The notes under the pieces were generated by a model, which worked only from the letters and a program-made list of their open reading frames with translations, was not told the DNA's origin and did not search any database. The translations under genes and the position numbers were made by a program. Positions 27,429 to 36,600 of a stretch of 64,000 nucleotides of DNA are shown piece by piece. The DNA is from CAZYQW01 sp964649825 (GTDB lineage Bacteria > Planctomycetota > B15-G4 > JADJEK01). The stretch lies in NCBI GenBank assembly GCA_964649825.1, contig CAZYQW010000138.1, positions 54,859 to 118,858 on the forward strand. Direction: 5' to 3'. How positions within the stretch are numbered: the stretch's first letter is position 1; the number at the start of each line of letters is the position of its first letter.

Positions 27429-28129
27429 CGCAACCGCGAACCTCCGCCGTCATCGAACTCGAGAACGTTCGCAAGGTCTATCGAATGGGCGAGACCGAAG
27501 TGCGAGCGCTCGACGGCGTCTCCGTCGTGTTCCTGCGCGGCAGCTTCACGGCGATCATGGGGCAGAGCGGCTCGGGAAAGAGCACGATGCTGAACCTGCT
27601 CGGCTGCCTCGATCGCCCATCGTCCGGGCGGTACGTGCTCGACGGCCGGGACGTCGCCAACCTCGACGACGACGAACTGAGCGACTGTCGACTCCAGAAG
27701 TTGGGCTTCGTATTCCAGAGCTTCAACCTGATTCCACAGCTCTCGGTCCGCGAGAACATCGAGTTGCCCCTCTTCTACCAGGGCGTCGCGCCCGCCGAGA
27801 GTCGCCAGGCCGCGGCCGCGCTGGCCGAGCGCGTCGGCCTCGGCGATCGTCTCGAGCATCGGCCGGCCCAGCTCTCGGGCGGGCAGCAGCAACGCGTGGC
27901 GATCGCACGCTCGCTTGCCAACGACCCCGAAGTGCTCCTCGCCGACGAGCCGACCGGCAACCTCGACTCCGCGACGAGCGTTCAGATCATGGAGCTGCTG
28001 AACGACCTGAACGAACAGGGGAAGACGATCGTGATGGTCACCCACGAGACGGACGTCGCCGCGTGGGCCTCCCGTCGGATCATGATGAAGGACGGGAGGA
28101 TCGAGCACATGGAGGAGGTCGCCGCGTGA
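27425..28129 (+). CDS. MacB/LolD-type ABC transporter ATP-binding protein
   Basis: A 234-residue ATPase of the MacB/LolD/FtsE group, energising export of lipoproteins, peptides or drugs. It has Walker A GQSGSGKS near 48, the Q-loop FVFQSFNLIPQLSV, the signature LSGGQQQRVAIARSL, Walker B LLADEPTGNLDS and the H-loop VTHE. The FNLIP sequence after the Q-loop is typical of the MacB family. The stop overlaps the permease start (GTGA). ATPase and permease are separate chains here, rather than fused as in E. coli MacB. Confidence 0.95.
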   Translation: MTQPRTSAVIELENVRKVYRMGETEVRALDGVSVVFLRGSFTAIMGQSGSGKSTMLNLLGCLDRPSSGRYVLDGRDVANLDDDELSDCRLQKLGFVFQSFNLIPQLSVRENIELPLFYQGVAPAESRQAAAALAERVGLGDRLEHRPAQLSGGQQQRVAIARSLANDPEVLLADEPTGNLDSATSVQIMELLNDLNEQGKTIVMVTHETDVAAWASRRIMMKDGRIEHMEEVAA

Positions 28130-29397
28130 GGATTGCCGAGCTGACCCGGGACGTGCGTCTCGGCGTGAAAACGCTGCTGCTGCACAAGCTTCGCTCGATG
28201 CTCACGATGCTGGGGGTCGTGTTCGGCACGGGGAGCGTCGTAGCGATGCTCGCCGTCGGGGAGGGCGCGAGCAAGGACGCCCTCGAACGGATCCGGAAGC
28301 TCGGCAGCACGAACATCATCCTGAGCGCGAAGAAGCCGAACGAGGACGAGCAGGTCTCGACGGTACGCAAACGGATGAGCATCTACGGCCTGCTCTACGA
28401 CGATGAGTCGCGCATCTCGCAGAGCTTCGACGAGGTGGTGCGAACGGTCCCCGTCAAGCTCGTGCGCAAGGAGGGGCGACTCGGCGAGCGCAGCCTGGAA
28501 CTGCGCGTCGTCGGCACCACGCCGGACTGGTTCGAGCTCGTGCGGCGCGACGTCGTGGCCGGACGCGTGCTCCAGCCGTACGACTTCGCCAGCGGTGCGG
28601 CCGCAAACGTCGTCGTCCTGACCGAGCACGGCGCGCGCCGCATCCTCGCGACCTCCCATACGATCGGCGAGGCGATTCGCATCGGCGGCAGCTACTTCGA
28701 GGTGATCGGTATCGTGAAGAGCGAGACCAGCACCGACGCCGTGCAGGTGCCCGACGAGCAGGTCGACGCCTACGTCACCCTCGACGTCGCGAAGCAGCAC
28801 TTCGGCGACGTCTCTCGCCGCAACACGGCGGGATCGGAGGAGATGGAGATGGTCGAGCTCCATCAGATCATCGTCGAGGTGAACTCGACGGACGCGGTCG
28901 AGCGCGTCGCCAAGGGGATCCAGTCGATGCTCGACCGATTCCATCGCTCAAAGGACTACGGCGTGAACATCCCCCTCGCGCTGCTCCGCGAGACGGAAGC
29001 GACGAAGCGCACGTTCAACATCGTGCTCGGCTCGATCGCGGGCATCAGCCTGCTCGTCGGGGGGATCGGGATCATGAACATCATGCTCGCGTCCGTGACC
29101 GAGCGCACCCGCGAGATCGGCGTTCGGCGCGCGATCGGGGCGAAGAAGAGGCAGATCATCCGCCAGTTCCTGATCGAGACGACGGTCCTCTCGACGGCGG
29201 GGGGAATCGTCGGGATCGGACTCGGCATCCTGATCCCGTACTCGATCACCCTCTGGTTCGGAATGCCGACGGTCATCACCCCGCTCTCGATCCTTCTCTC
29301 CGCCAACATCAGCATCGGGATCGGGATCGTGTTCGGACTCTATCCGGCGATTCGAGCCGCGAACCTCGACCCGATCGTGGCGCTCCGCCACGAGTAG
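28126..29397 (+). CDS. MacB/FtsX-type ABC transporter permease
   Basis: A 423-residue inner-membrane permease with one N-terminal helix (MLTMLGVVFGTGSVVAMLAVG), a large extracytoplasmic MacB periplasmic core domain (about 50-285) and three C-terminal helices of the FtsX domain (about 295-415) with the motif NIMLASVTERTREIGVRRAIGAKK, the coupling element of this family. The start is GTG at 28126 with a strong GGAGGAGG site inside the ATPase gene. It completes the tripartite exporter with the preceding three genes. A weak 6-bp hairpin at 29396-29420 lies between it and the convergent gene. Confidence 0.95.
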   Translation: MRIAELTRDVRLGVKTLLLHKLRSMLTMLGVVFGTGSVVAMLAVGEGASKDALERIRKLGSTNIILSAKKPNEDEQVSTVRKRMSIYGLLYDDESRISQSFDEVVRTVPVKLVRKEGRLGERSLELRVVGTTPDWFELVRRDVVAGRVLQPYDFASGAAANVVVLTEHGARRILATSHTIGEAIRIGGSYFEVIGIVKSETSTDAVQVPDEQVDAYVTLDVAKQHFGDVSRRNTAGSEEMEMVELHQIIVEVNSTDAVERVAKGIQSMLDRFHRSKDYGVNIPLALLRETEATKRTFNIVLGSIAGISLLVGGIGIMNIMLASVTERTREIGVRRAIGAKKRQIIRQFLIETTVLSTAGGIVGIGLGILIPYSITLWFGMPTVITPLSILLSANISIGIGIVFGLYPAIRAANLDPIVALRHE

Positions 29398-29422
29398 GCG
29401 CCCGACCGCCGACCGCGCCTGC

Positions 29423-30178
29423 CTACGGCCAGGTCACCTTCAACGCGTTCGAAAGCCCCACTCCGAAGGTGGCCCCCGGGTCGTCGATCGCGGCTTGCGT
29501 ATAGACGTCGAGCGGGCCGAATCCGGCCGCGAGCGGGAGCACGAGCTCGCCGAGCGAATTGGTCGAGAGCGTGAAGATGCCTGCGATCGGCACCGGTACG
29601 AGGATGTCGCCGTAGAACGGCGTCGGAGTCGAGGAGAGCGACACGACGAGCAGGACCGGGCGATTCGCAGGCCCGTCGGCCAACGTGAACGAGCCGCCCG
29701 TGCCGCCGGTCCCGAGGTCGCCGCATGCATCGAGGTGCGGCACGAGTCCGTTCCCGCCGGTCTTCCCGTGGCCGAGGTCGGTCGCCACCGTGTTCTGGAT
29801 CCCGAGGTTGCCGTCGCTTTCGTCGGTGTAGTCGGTTCCGTCGTTGTCCTGCGTCACGCGAACGCGGACTTGGTTCGAAGGAGTGTTTGGAACGATCCAG
29901 GCGTAGGTGTGCACCACGCCGGACGCGTTGTTGCTCTTCACGATGTTCAGCGCGATCGACTTCCACGGTCCTCCGCTCCCCGAGACGGAGTACTCGAGGT
30001 CCCAGTCGATCGTGTTGTGCTCGACGTCGACGTGCCACTGGATCGTCGTCTCCGTTCCGCACTCGAGCGTTTCGCCGCCGTTCGGCGCCAGCAACGTGGT
30101 GTGAGCGATGGCTCGATCGGCTCCGACCTGGAGCGAAACGGCAACGGCGAGCGCCGTCCAGACGTGACTGTGCGACAT
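29423..30178 (-). CDS. Secreted protein with PNGGE-type domain and shared C-terminal domain
   Basis: A 251-residue exported protein. The signal peptide runs MSHSHVWTALAVAVSLQ to about AIAH. The mature N-terminus TTLLAPNGGETLECGTETTIQW is cut here as LLAPNGGETLECG then TTIQWHV; it matches a beta-sandwich repeat (Kre9/KNH-like) seen in many surface proteins of the form L-x-x-P-N-G-G-E-x-L-x-x-G. The last 110 residues contain LLVVSLSSTPTPFYGDILVP and end AAIDDPGATFGVGLS, the C-terminal domain shared with four other secreted proteins in this window. Its function is not known. It is divergent from the next secreted protein gene at 30354. Confidence 0.8.
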   Translation of the reverse strand: MSHSHVWTALAVAVSLQVGADRAIAHTTLLAPNGGETLECGTETTIQWHVDVEHNTIDWDLEYSVSGSGGPWKSIALNIVKSNNASGVVHTYAWIVPNTPSNQVRVRVTQDNDGTDYTDESDGNLGIQNTVATDLGHGKTGGNGLVPHLDACGDLGTGGTGGSFTLADGPANRPVLLVVSLSSTPTPFYGDILVPVPIAGIFTLSTNSLGELVLPLAAGFGPLDVYTQAAIDDPGATFGVGLSNALKVTWP

Positions 30179-30353
30179 ACGTTGACTCCCGAGGTTGAGG
30201 CAGGACCGGCGACTTCGACGGACGTTTGCGGGTGGAAGGTCCCCGAAAGTGCCGCGGCCCCGATAAGATCGTGGCGTCGTTTCCCCGGTTGCGGCGCATG
30301 CGCCGCGCATCCAACGTTTCAAACCCCTCGAGGCCTTCACCTAAGGAGGAACC

Positions 30354-31181
30354 ATGAAGCGACTCTTCTTCGCCGCTCTCGGCACTTCCCTGCTCGCCAT
30401 CACGGCACCCGCTCAAACTCCGTGCGGCACGCTCGGCATCACCGTCGACGTGTCGCCGGCTCAACCCCAGATCGGCGACCTGATCACGGTCACGCTGAAG
30501 AACCCGACGAACACGACGATCCAACTGCCGAACTCGTGCGTGTTCGGCTCCGTCTTCATGGGAGACATGTGCTCCGGCTCGCCGGTCTTCAGCCCGATCT
30601 GCCTCCAGGTGATCACCCCGATCGGCCCCGGCGGCTCGCAGTCGACGACGTGGGATCAGAAGGACGACAACGGCGTCCAGGTGCCGGCCGGTGCCTATTC
30701 GTTCTCGATCAAGTTCTTCACGCCGACGGGGACCGACGGCTGTTGTGCGGCGGTCAAGATCGTCGATCCGTGTCCGCCTCCGACGCACTACGGAATGCCG
30801 AGCATCGGATCCGGTGGATGCACCCCGACGATCGCCGCGGCCGGGCTGCCGCAGATCGGCAACGCGAGCTTCCAGATCCAGCTCGCGAACGCTCTCGGCG
30901 GCACGACGACGGGCCTCTTCGCGAGCACGCTCCCGGCGAACCTTCCGGGGCCGTTCGGAACGCTGCTCATCGACCCGACGCCGCCGTTCGTGCAGCTCTT
31001 CTTCTCGGTCGGCGGCGCTCCCGGGACCCCGTGCGTCGGCTCCGCCACTCTCCCCGCCCCGATCCCGAACCTGCCGATCCTCGTCGGACTCTCCGCCTAC
31101 GCCCAGGCGCTCTTCCAGGATCCGGGCTCGAGCGGGGGCATCTCCACCACGGACGGCATCAAGATCACCTTCTGCAACTGA
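30354..31181 (+). CDS. Secreted protein with BsuPI-like domain and shared C-terminal domain
   Basis: A 275-residue exported protein; the signal peptide is MKRLFFAALGTSLLAITAPAQ. Residues about 25-125 form a beta-sandwich resembling the BsuPI proteinase-inhibitor/DUF4399-type fold (ITVTLKNPTNTTIQLPNSC, then STTWDQKDDNGVQVPAGAY). The second half is the C-terminal domain shared by the secreted proteins here, ending ALFQDPGSSGGISTTDGIKI. It has ten cysteines, which suggests disulfide bonds outside the cytoplasm. A near-perfect AAGGAGGAACC ribosome-binding site precedes the ATG, and a strong terminator follows, so it is a well-expressed single-gene unit. Confidence 0.82.
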   Translation: MKRLFFAALGTSLLAITAPAQTPCGTLGITVDVSPAQPQIGDLITVTLKNPTNTTIQLPNSCVFGSVFMGDMCSGSPVFSPICLQVITPIGPGGSQSTTWDQKDDNGVQVPAGAYSFSIKFFTPTGTDGCCAAVKIVDPCPPPTHYGMPSIGSGGCTPTIAAAGLPQIGNASFQIQLANALGGTTTGLFASTLPANLPGPFGTLLIDPTPPFVQLFFSVGGAPGTPCVGSATLPAPIPNLPILVGLSAYAQALFQDPGSSGGISTTDGIKITFCN

Positions 31182-31201
31182 CATCGACTCCGAGACGCGA
31201 G

Positions 31202-31241
31202 CGGGGCGCAGAGGTTCGCTCGGACCTCCGCGCCCCGTTTT
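31202..31241 (+). terminator. Rho-independent terminator
   Basis: Twenty bases after the stop of the secreted protein gene, CGGGGCGC (31202-31209) and GAGGT (31211-31215) pair with ACCTC (31224-31228) and GCGCCCCG (31230-31237), an interrupted 13-bp GC-rich stem with an 8-base loop, followed by TTTT. It is oriented for plus-strand transcription. Confidence 0.85.
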
Positions 31242-31262
31242 CGTGGAAGGCTCGAACGTCGC

Positions 31263-32318
31263 CTACCGCCGTCCGTCGGCGAGCCGCCGCTCCGCGACGT
31301 GATCGGCGGCTCCTGCCGTCGTGATCCCCTCGCTCCTCGCGGTCGCGAAGATCTCCTTCAGCGCGTGATAGATGTTGTCTATCTTCGGGATGGCGACCGC
31401 TTCGTCGTAGCCACCCTTCTCGAACTCGCACGAGACGTTGATGATGCCACCCGCGTTGATGACGTAGTCCGGCGCGTAGAGGATCCCACGGGACTGGAGC
31501 GCGTTTGCGTGCTCGGGCTCGGCGAGCACGTTGTTCGCGCAGCCCGCGATGGCCTTCGTCCGAAAACGCGGCAGCGTCCGATCGTTCACGATCGCACCGA
31601 GCGCACACGGCACGAAGACGTCGCACTCGACGTCGTAGATCGCGTCCGGTTCGACGATCTCGACCCCGTCGAGGTTCTTCTGCGCCCACGCGATGTTCTT
31701 CGCGTTCACGTCGCAGGCGGTGATCCGGCCCCGGCGCTCGCGGATGGCCTCGCAAAGCGGCTTGGCGACGGCACCGATCCCCTGGACCGCGAAGTGCTTC
31801 CCCTGGAAGCTGTCGCTGTCGAAGAGTTCCTCGAGACACGCCTTGAGCCCGACGAAGACGCCGCGGGCGGTGTAGGGCGACGGGTTCCCGCTGCCGCCGT
31901 TCTCGAGGTTGCGACCGCTCACCCAGCGGCAGACCTCGGCGATCTGGTCCAGGTCGGCGACGGCGATCCCGACGTCCTCGGCCGTGATGTACTGCCCGTT
32001 CAGGGTGTTGATCAGCTCGCCGACCGCATGGAACAGCGCGCGGCTCTTGTCGGCCTGCGAGTCGCCGATGATGACCGCCTTCCCTCCCCCGAGTCCGGTC
32101 TGGGCGAGCGCCGACTTGTACGTCATGCCCCGCGCCAGGCGCTTCACGTCCGTCAGTGCCTCACCCTCGTTCTCGTACTTCCACATCCGGAGGCCACCCA
32201 GTGCCGGTCCCAACGTGGTGTCGTGAACGGCCACGATCGCGTGAAGTCCGGAGGCATCGTCCACGCCGCGCACGACGCGTTCATACCCAGGGACGTCGAT
32301 CTCGGTGACTTCGAGCAT
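31263..32318 (-). CDS. Leucine dehydrogenase (Leu/Phe/Val dehydrogenase family)
   Basis: NAD-dependent oxidative deamination of branched-chain or aromatic amino acids. The 351 residues equal the family norm. The catalytic region has GGLRMW near 41, KRLARGMTYKSAL near 58 and the active-site Lys in GLGGGKAVI near 80, with D-V-G in EDVGIAVAD near 115. The Rossmann domain shows VQGIGAVAKPL near 180 and the late NAYGGIIN-like segment NAGGIINVSCEFEKGGY. Leucine specificity is likely but cannot be separated from phenylalanine or valine by eye. The start is ATG at 32318 with a GGAG 9 bp upstream. The gene is alone and divergent from the ABC exporter. Confidence 0.92.
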   Translation of the reverse strand: MLEVTEIDVPGYERVVRGVDDASGLHAIVAVHDTTLGPALGGLRMWKYENEGEALTDVKRLARGMTYKSALAQTGLGGGKAVIIGDSQADKSRALFHAVGELINTLNGQYITAEDVGIAVADLDQIAEVCRWVSGRNLENGGSGNPSPYTARGVFVGLKACLEELFDSDSFQGKHFAVQGIGAVAKPLCEAIRERRGRITACDVNAKNIAWAQKNLDGVEIVEPDAIYDVECDVFVPCALGAIVNDRTLPRFRTKAIAGCANNVLAEPEHANALQSRGILYAPDYVINAGGIINVSCEFEKGGYDEAVAIPKIDNIYHALKEIFATARSEGITTAGAADHVAERRLADGRR

Positions 32319-32476
32319 TGTTGTAACTCCGGTGTCAACTATACCTTACGATAAGCACGCCTCGTCTGGTTCGACCTGCGCCGGAACGAGGAGGACAATC
32401 GGGATGTGGACTTTTCACTCTGGATTGCAGCCGGGCTAGTATACGCGACCGTCATCATGGTCCACCTCCGATTCCC

Positions 32477-33370
32477 GTGAAGCCAAACGTCGTCACAACC
32501 AACGGATTGACAAAAATTTACGGGGATCGTCCGGCCGTCGATCGTGCGTCGGTCACGCTCGTGGACGGAGAGGTGCTGGGCTTCGTGGGACCGAATGGAG
32601 CCGGCAAGTCGACCTTCATGAAGATGCTGCTCGGGGTCGTGCGGCCCACCGCAGGATCGGCGCAGGTCTTCGATCTCGACGTGACCCGCGGATCGGTCGC
32701 GATCCGGCGGCGGACCGGCTACCTTCCGGGCGACCTCGGGTTCTATCGCAACCTCCGCGGAGGCGCTTTCCTCGAGTTCTGCCTCTCGTTCTACCCGAGC
32801 GCGGACCGGGCCCGAGCGCGGGTTCTCGCCGAGCGTCTCGAGCTGCCGCTCCGGCGCCGAGTCAAGGCCTATTCGACCGGGATGCGCCAGAAGCTGGGAC
32901 TGATCCAGGCCTTCTCGGTGAACGCCGATCTCCTCATCCTCGACGAGCCGACGCGAGGCCTCGACCCGACCGCCCAGCTCCTCTTCCAGGAAATGCTCGA
33001 CGACGAGCTGGCGGCGGGGCGCTCGATCCTGCTGTCGTCGCACCTGCTCGAAGAGATCGAGCGGCTGTGCCACCGGATCGTCTTCATCGACCGCGGCCGC
33101 GTCCTCGACACCGAGACGATCGACCAGGTCCGCGACACCTTCAAAAAGATCATCCGCGTCACGTTCGCGGGCGACGTGCTGAAGCTCGACCGGCTGCCGA
33201 ACGTTGCCGAGGTCCGCCAGGAGCGGAACCACGTCGAACTCGCGTTGAACGGCCCCGCCGGACCGACGCTCGAGGCGCTCGCCCGGCTCGGCGTGGAGTC
33301 GATCGAGTACAACCGGCCGAGCCTCCAAGACATCTACCGCTCGATCTACGTGGGAAGGAACGCCCCTTGA
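32477..33370 (+). CDS. ABC-2 type transporter ATP-binding protein
   Basis: A 297-residue ATPase of the CcmA/NatA-like exporter group. It has Walker A GPNGAGKS near 38, the Q-loop-like YLPGDLGFYRNL near 78, the signature as YSTGMRQKLGL (instead of LSGGQ) near 133, Walker B LLILDEPTRGLD and the H-loop SSHLLEE. The remaining 90 residues are an accessory domain. The GTG at 32477 is the most upstream supported start. It overlaps the TTG of the permease gene (TTGA). The cargo cannot be read from sequence. Confidence 0.93.
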   Translation: MKPNVVTTNGLTKIYGDRPAVDRASVTLVDGEVLGFVGPNGAGKSTFMKMLLGVVRPTAGSAQVFDLDVTRGSVAIRRRTGYLPGDLGFYRNLRGGAFLEFCLSFYPSADRARARVLAERLELPLRRRVKAYSTGMRQKLGLIQAFSVNADLLILDEPTRGLDPTAQLLFQEMLDDELAAGRSILLSSHLLEEIERLCHRIVFIDRGRVLDTETIDQVRDTFKKIIRVTFAGDVLKLDRLPNVAEVRQERNHVELALNGPAGPTLEALARLGVESIEYNRPSLQDIYRSIYVGRNAP

Positions 33371-34143
33371 TCGCGGCGCGCACGGTGCGCGACGACTGGT
33401 GGAAGGTGCTCGCGTACGGCGGGATCCTCGCGTTCAACCTCGTGATGACGATGATCGCCTATCCGACGTTCGAGGCGAACTACCGGATGGTGATCAACCT
33501 GATCCCCAACTCGCTCGGCTTCGTGCGCAACGTGATGGAGCAGGGGATCGAGGACAAGTTCCAGGTGTTCGCCGCGATCAACCACTTCTTCAAGGGCGCG
33601 AACATCATCGGGTCGGCCGCCGCGATCATCCTCGCGCTCGGAACCGTCGTCCGTGAAGTCGAGATCGGCACGATCGGCCTCCTCTTGTCGCGGCCCGTGT
33701 CGCGGGTGCGCATCCTCGGAGGTTTCGTCGTCGTCCACCTGGTGGAGCTGATCGTACCGCTTCTGATCGTGACCGCGTTGATTCCGGCGCTGGCCGACGG
33801 GATGCTCGGTCGGGAGATCCCGCACCGGCCGTTTCTGCTCGCCGCGATCCACGGATCGAGCTTCGTCTTCCTCGTCTACGCCATCTCTCTGTTCTTCTCG
33901 GTCCTGCTCTCCGAGCAGAGCCGCGTCGCGGTGGCCGCGGGTGGGATCTGCGTCCTCTCGTTCATGCTCTACTTCATCGACCAGACCCGACCGTTCACGC
34001 TCTTCCGGTTCTCGTCGATGGAGCTGTACATCGGCGTGGTGAGCGAAGGGCCGTTCCCGTGGTTCGAGTTCCTCTTCTGCATGGGAACGGGAAGCGCGCT
34101 GTTGGTCGCGGCCGCCGCCGTCTTCCGCCGGCGCGACTATTGA
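33367..34143 (+). CDS. ABC-2 type transporter permease
   Basis: A 258-residue inner-membrane protein with six hydrophobic helices: about 15-35, 78-98, 118-140, 158-180, 190-208 and 235-252. The segment EVEIGTIGLLLSRPVSRVRIL after the second helix is the E-x-G-T-x-x-x-L-L-S-x-P-V-S-R-x-x-x coupling motif of ABC-2 permeases (NatB/NosY-like). The TTG start overlaps the ATPase stop, and the stop overlaps the next TTG start, so three genes are translationally coupled. Confidence 0.9.
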   Translation: MIAARTVRDDWWKVLAYGGILAFNLVMTMIAYPTFEANYRMVINLIPNSLGFVRNVMEQGIEDKFQVFAAINHFFKGANIIGSAAAIILALGTVVREVEIGTIGLLLSRPVSRVRILGGFVVVHLVELIVPLLIVTALIPALADGMLGREIPHRPFLLAAIHGSSFVFLVYAISLFFSVLLSEQSRVAVAAGGICVLSFMLYFIDQTRPFTLFRFSSMELYIGVVSEGPFPWFEFLFCMGTGSALLVAAAAVFRRRDY

Positions 34144-35312
34144 GCCCGGCGCTCAGGTTCTCGATCGTGTTCGGCGCGTTGCTCGCCGGGCTGGGCGTCT
34201 TCGTCCCGTTCTGGCCGCTCTGGCTGCAGAGCCGCGGCTGCGAGCCGCACGAGATCGCGCTGCTCGCCGCGGCGCCGATCTGGGCGCGCGGCCTGCTCAC
34301 GCCGTTCCTCGCTCGCGAAGTCGACCGCAGCGGACGGCAAAAGGGCGCGATCAACCTGCTCGCGTGGTGCGCGGTCGTCTCGTTCGCGTCGTTCCACTTC
34401 GCGCACTCGTTCCTCCCCCTGCTCGCGATCAGCTTTCTGTTCGGCGTCACGTACTCGTCCGTGACGCCGCTCCTCGACAACCTCGCGATGCTCGAGTCGC
34501 GGCGGAACGGCCTCCACTACGGACGCGCGCGCCTGTGGGGCTCCATCGGTTTCCTCTCCCTCTCGGCGGCGGCCGGCGCGCTCATCGAGGGCCGCTCGGC
34601 CGAGATCGTGTACGGGCTCACGCTCGGCTGCGTGTTGGTCTGCGCGCTGTCGTCCCACTTCCTTCCGAACGTGGACCGCGTCGCGGCCCGAACGGGACCG
34701 CGGGCGTCGCTTCGCTCGCTGCTGCGGCGGCGCGACCTGCTCGGCGTGCTGATCGCCTGCGGCCTGGTGCAAGGGAGCCACGCCGCGTACTACACGTTCT
34801 CCACCCTGAAGTGGAAAAGCGCCGGCCACAGCGCCGACTTGATCGGCGCGCTGTGGGCCGAAGGCGTGATCTGCGAGGTGGTGCTGTTCGCGGTCGCCGC
34901 GTCCGTCGTCCGGCGGCTCGGCGCGAGACGGTTGCTCCTGACCGGAGCGATCGCCGCGACCCTACGTTGGATCGGAACCGCGACGACCGACGCGCTGCCG
35001 GCGTTGCTCGTGCTCCAGTGCGGCCACGCATTGTCGTTCGGCGCGACCCACCTCGCCGGCGTCGAGCTGATCTCCCGCCGCGTCGACACGTCCGCGTCGG
35101 CCACCGCGCAGAGCCTCCTCGCCGCGGCGACGGGGATCTCCCTCGCGCTCTCCACCGCGCTCGCCGGCCCCCTGTTCGACGCGAGCCCGAACGGCGCATT
35201 CCTGGCGATGGCCGGGTTGTCGGTGCTCGGCGGGGTCGTGACAGTGGCGTTGCCGCCGCGCGAGGCCGTCGCCGATGGGATCAGCGGCGGCAATGAGTCT
35301 CGAGGCGGATGA
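34140..35312 (+). CDS. MFS transporter, HcaT/LacY-like (MFS_1_like)
   Basis: A 390-residue major-facilitator protein with about twelve membrane helices. The N-terminus LRFSIVFGALLAGLGVFVPFWPLWL and the following SRGCEPHEIALLAAAPIWARGLLTP segment, RLWGSIGFL near 138 and SFGATHLAGVELISRR near 305 match the HcaT-type family (phenylpropionate transporter and nucleoside symporters). The substrate is not evident. The TTG start at 34140 overlaps the ABC-2 permease stop, so it belongs to the same operon; the two transport systems may handle related compounds. Confidence 0.85.
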   Translation: MSPALRFSIVFGALLAGLGVFVPFWPLWLQSRGCEPHEIALLAAAPIWARGLLTPFLAREVDRSGRQKGAINLLAWCAVVSFASFHFAHSFLPLLAISFLFGVTYSSVTPLLDNLAMLESRRNGLHYGRARLWGSIGFLSLSAAAGALIEGRSAEIVYGLTLGCVLVCALSSHFLPNVDRVAARTGPRASLRSLLRRRDLLGVLIACGLVQGSHAAYYTFSTLKWKSAGHSADLIGALWAEGVICEVVLFAVAASVVRRLGARRLLLTGAIAATLRWIGTATTDALPALLVLQCGHALSFGATHLAGVELISRRVDTSASATAQSLLAAATGISLALSTALAGPLFDASPNGAFLAMAGLSVLGGVVTVALPPREAVADGISGGNESRGG

Positions 35313-35460
35313 ACCTTGAGGACGATGCCCACCGACGGCCCGGCTCGGCGTGCCCCCGCCTGGTGCCGTCGCGAAGGGGGCGACTCCTCCACCTTGTGCC
35401 CGCCGCGATCCGCGGAGAGAATCGGGACCTGCCTCGTACCTCGGATAAGGAACGCTCGCC

Positions 35461-36561
35461 ATGCTTCGCCCGCTCCTGTCGGTCAGCGCGAGGGCCGCCG
35501 TTCTCCTCCTCGTCGCTTCGACCCCCACTCTCGCCCAGTGCAACTGGGGGAGCTTCGACGCCTCGCGCACCCACAAGCCCGGGGGCTTTCTGCTCGACAC
35601 CGGCGTCTACTGGGGGATGCTGCGCAACGAGATCGCGGTCACCGGCGGAGCGGTGCTGCCGGGGACGCCGACGTTGACGGGGGCGTACCTCGCGCAGTGC
35701 GACGTCTTCTTCACGTCGATCCTCGACGATGCGAGCCCGCCGCTCTCGAGCGCCGAACAGGCGGCTCTGTCGAGCTGGCTCGCGTCGGGCGGGACGCTCG
35801 TCGTCTCGGGGCTGCAGATCGCGCTCGGCTTCTACGATTCGTTCACGGCTCCGTACGGGGTGACGGGCTACGTCGGCATGAACGGCATCGGAACCAGCGT
35901 GACGACCGGCGCGTCCCACCCGCTGATCACGGGCGTCACGGCGTTCGCGCACAACGGACACTGCACGTTCTCGATCGGCGCGAACGCGCTCCTCCTCGGC
36001 AAGGACGCGAGCGGCGGCAACTTCATGGCCGTTCTCGATCCGTCGACGGGGTTCACGACGGGCGGGCGGATCTTCGTCTTCGGGGACGCGGAGATCCTCG
36101 ACGACCTCGAGGTCGGCAACTTCGACCACGCGATCCTGCTCAAGAACGTCGTCCAGTGGGCCTGCTCGGGCGGCTGCCTCGGGTACTTCCAGCCGTACGG
36201 AACCGGCTGCGTGGGAGCCGGGGGCTCGACGCCGACCTTGACCGGGGCGGGCTGCGCGACGCCGGGCGACAGCATCTTCATCAGCCTGCAGAACGCCGCG
36301 CCGAACCGGCCGTCGTACACGCTGCTCGGGCTCGGCCAGGGAACCGCGCCGGTGAACCCCGTCTGCTCCCTGCAGAACGCGCCGGTGCTGCCGCAGGTCG
36401 TGCTCATCTCGACCGGTCCAGCCGGCCAATGGGCGCTCGGGACGACGGTCCCGGGGACGGTGCCCACGCCGTCGGACGCCTACCTGCACACGTTCATCGA
36501 CGACCCGGCCGCGCCGTTCGGAGCGTCGGCCACGAGGCCGCTGCGGATCCACTTCGAGTAG
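35461..36561 (+). CDS. Secreted protein with GATase1-like domain and shared C-terminal domain
   Basis: A 366-residue exported protein; the signal peptide runs to about AQC at 25. Residues 40-235 resemble a class I glutamine-amidotransferase-like/DUF4350 fold without obvious catalytic residues: AQCDVFFTSIL, LSSWLASGGTLVVSG and HPLITGVTAFAHNG are typical segments. The last 125 residues (from PYGTGCVGAGGSTP) are the C-terminal domain shared by the secreted proteins in this window, ending HTFIDDPAAPFGASATRPL. Its function is unknown. It stands alone; a 7-bp GC-rich inverted repeat at 36563-36596 lies between it and the convergent PhzF gene. Confidence 0.8.
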   Translation: MLRPLLSVSARAAVLLLVASTPTLAQCNWGSFDASRTHKPGGFLLDTGVYWGMLRNEIAVTGGAVLPGTPTLTGAYLAQCDVFFTSILDDASPPLSSAEQAALSSWLASGGTLVVSGLQIALGFYDSFTAPYGVTGYVGMNGIGTSVTTGASHPLITGVTAFAHNGHCTFSIGANALLLGKDASGGNFMAVLDPSTGFTTGGRIFVFGDAEILDDLEVGNFDHAILLKNVVQWACSGGCLGYFQPYGTGCVGAGGSTPTLTGAGCATPGDSIFISLQNAAPNRPSYTLLGLGQGTAPVNPVCSLQNAPVLPQVVLISTGPAGQWALGTTVPGTVPTPSDAYLHTFIDDPAAPFGASATRPLRIHFE

Positions 36562-36600
36562 ACGCCGCGTTCCCCGAGCCGACACGAACCGCGGCGATCG